A stretch of DNA of 64,000 bases from CAVXNB01 sp963763085 (GTDB lineage Bacteria > Actinomycetota > Acidimicrobiia > Acidimicrobiales > Bog-793). The stretch is taken from NCBI GenBank assembly GCA_963763085.1, contig CAVXNB010000004.1, positions 248,001-312,000 on the forward strand. The letters run 5' to 3'. This document shows positions 63,465 to 64,000 of the stretch, piece after piece. The position numbers and the translations under genes are program-made. The number at the start of each line of letters is the position of its first letter. The first letter of the stretch is position 1. The notes under the pieces were generated by a model. The model saw only the letters and a list, made by a program, of their open reading frames with translations. It did not search any database and was not told where the DNA came from.

Positions 63465-64000
63465 CTAGCGCGCGTTCGGCCGGAAGCCAGTCCAGCCGGC
63501 GTGCGGGCGGCGGAGGGCCGAAGCGCCGGGACCGTAGTTGTCGGCCAGGGTCGCCTCCCGGGCGGCCTCGGCGTCCAGACGGGCGTCCTCGCGTGCGGAC
63601 TTGCGGTCCTCGGCCGCCATCCACTGGAAATAGATGGGGATCACGGCAAGGACTGTGAACAGCTCCGACAGCACCCAGAGGACGCCGGCGCCCGAGTGGC
63701 TGCTCGAGAGGCTGTACATCGGCGCGATGCTCCGGTGAGCGCCGAGCAGGGCGATGGCGAGAAACGACTCGAGCGGCACGCCGATCAACAGGTTGACCAT
63801 CCGCAGGGGGTAGTTGACGTTCCAGCGGGGAATCGGGTCGAGCCCGACCATCGGCCACCAGAAGAGGGCTCCTCCGAAGAGGAAGCCGACGTTGATCATG
63901 TCCATCAGCCACATGTGCTCCATCGCGAAGCCGATCAGAGGCGTGAGGAAGAAGGCGAGCATGCTTCCGTAGTAGAGGAACCACACCACGATGGGGTGGG
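63465..64000 (-). CDS. CtaG-like cytochrome c oxidase assembly protein (5' part beyond window)
   Basis: Partial: C-terminal 175 or so residues, open to the window edge. Membrane segments: VVWFLYYGSMLAFFLTPL, MINVGFLFGGALFWWPMVG, NLLIGVPLESFLAIALLG and GVLWVLSELFTVLAVIPIYF. The EHMWLMDMINVGFLFGGALFWWPMVGLDPIP region (given in parts) matches the caa3_CtaG family, which helps supply copper to cytochrome oxidase. The tail is charged and helical. Confidence 0.8.
   Translation of the reverse strand, partial: HPIVVWFLYYGSMLAFFLTPLIGFAMEHMWLMDMINVGFLFGGALFWWPMVGLDPIPRWNVNYPLRMVNLLIGVPLESFLAIALLGAHRSIAPMYSLSSSHSGAGVLWVLSELFTVLAVIPIYFQWMAAEDRKSAREDARLDAEAAREATLADNYGPGASALRRPHAGWTGFRPNAR

Overview
The window is high-GC DNA from an actinobacterium and carries the chromosome-origin neighbourhood. 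Around 24.5-40.5 kb lies the classic block parB-parA-(MTHFR-like)-rsmG-jag-yidC-yidD-rnpA-rpmH on the minus strand and dnaA-dnaN-recF-dciA-gyrB-gyrA on the plus strand. Transcription diverges between rpmH and dnaA, so replication probably starts at about 31.3-33.2 kb. Actinobacterial markers are the PadR-ino1 pair, DUF5318, DUF2332, DUF2510, DUF6049-murJ, a CwlM-like protein and the rpsF-ssb-rpsR-rplI-dnaB order. A deep-branching class such as Acidimicrobiia is my inference; no rRNA gene is present to test it.

Layout. 0-5.4 kb: a c-di-GMP enzyme cut by the window edge, a histidine phosphatase, an LCP cell-wall ligase and an acyl-CoA synthetase. 5.5-10.6 kb: dnaB (with a mini-intein), rplI, rpsR, ssb, rpsF and panB. 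10.6-16.6 kb: DUF5318, a CPBP membrane protease divergent from padR-ino1, CCA-adding enzyme and a deacetylase. 16.7-24.4 kb: DUF6049 protein, murJ, degV, trxB, trxA, CwlM-like pseudo-amidase. 24.5-40.5 kb: the origin block. 40.5-52.2 kb: accessory genes (peptidase, tRNA-Ile, secreted RCC1-repeat and peptidase-G1-like proteins, DUF2332, XdhC, aldo/keto reductase, methyltransferase, TPP enzyme, diguanylate cyclase). 52.2-57.6 kb: a putative peptide-secretion cluster. 57.7-64 kb: serine hydrolase, methyltransferase, anchored protein, DoxX, ABC-2 transporter, MaoC hydratase and a CtaG-like protein cut by the edge.

The most interesting system is at 52.2-57.6 kb, all on the minus strand. It has a PpiC/SurA-like protein, a C39 peptidase-ABC exporter carrying two N-terminal cyclic-nucleotide-binding domains, a 46-residue double-glycine precursor with a 17-residue Arg/His-rich, cysteine-free core, and a Crp/Fnr regulator. 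The precursor and the regulator share a duplicated upstream element, and a fragment of the regulator's 5' end is duplicated between them. A GGDEF protein lies next door. I read this as a nucleotide-responsive, exported peptide (RiPP-like) system.

Caveat: about eleven genes, including essential ones (dnaB, panB, yidC), contain apparent one- or two-base frame breaks, mostly in G/C runs. Sequencing or assembly error is the likeliest explanation. Coordinates for those genes span the break and the evidence states where it lies. Two copies of a 54-nt nested palindrome, 41.6 kb apart, are a second unexplained feature.
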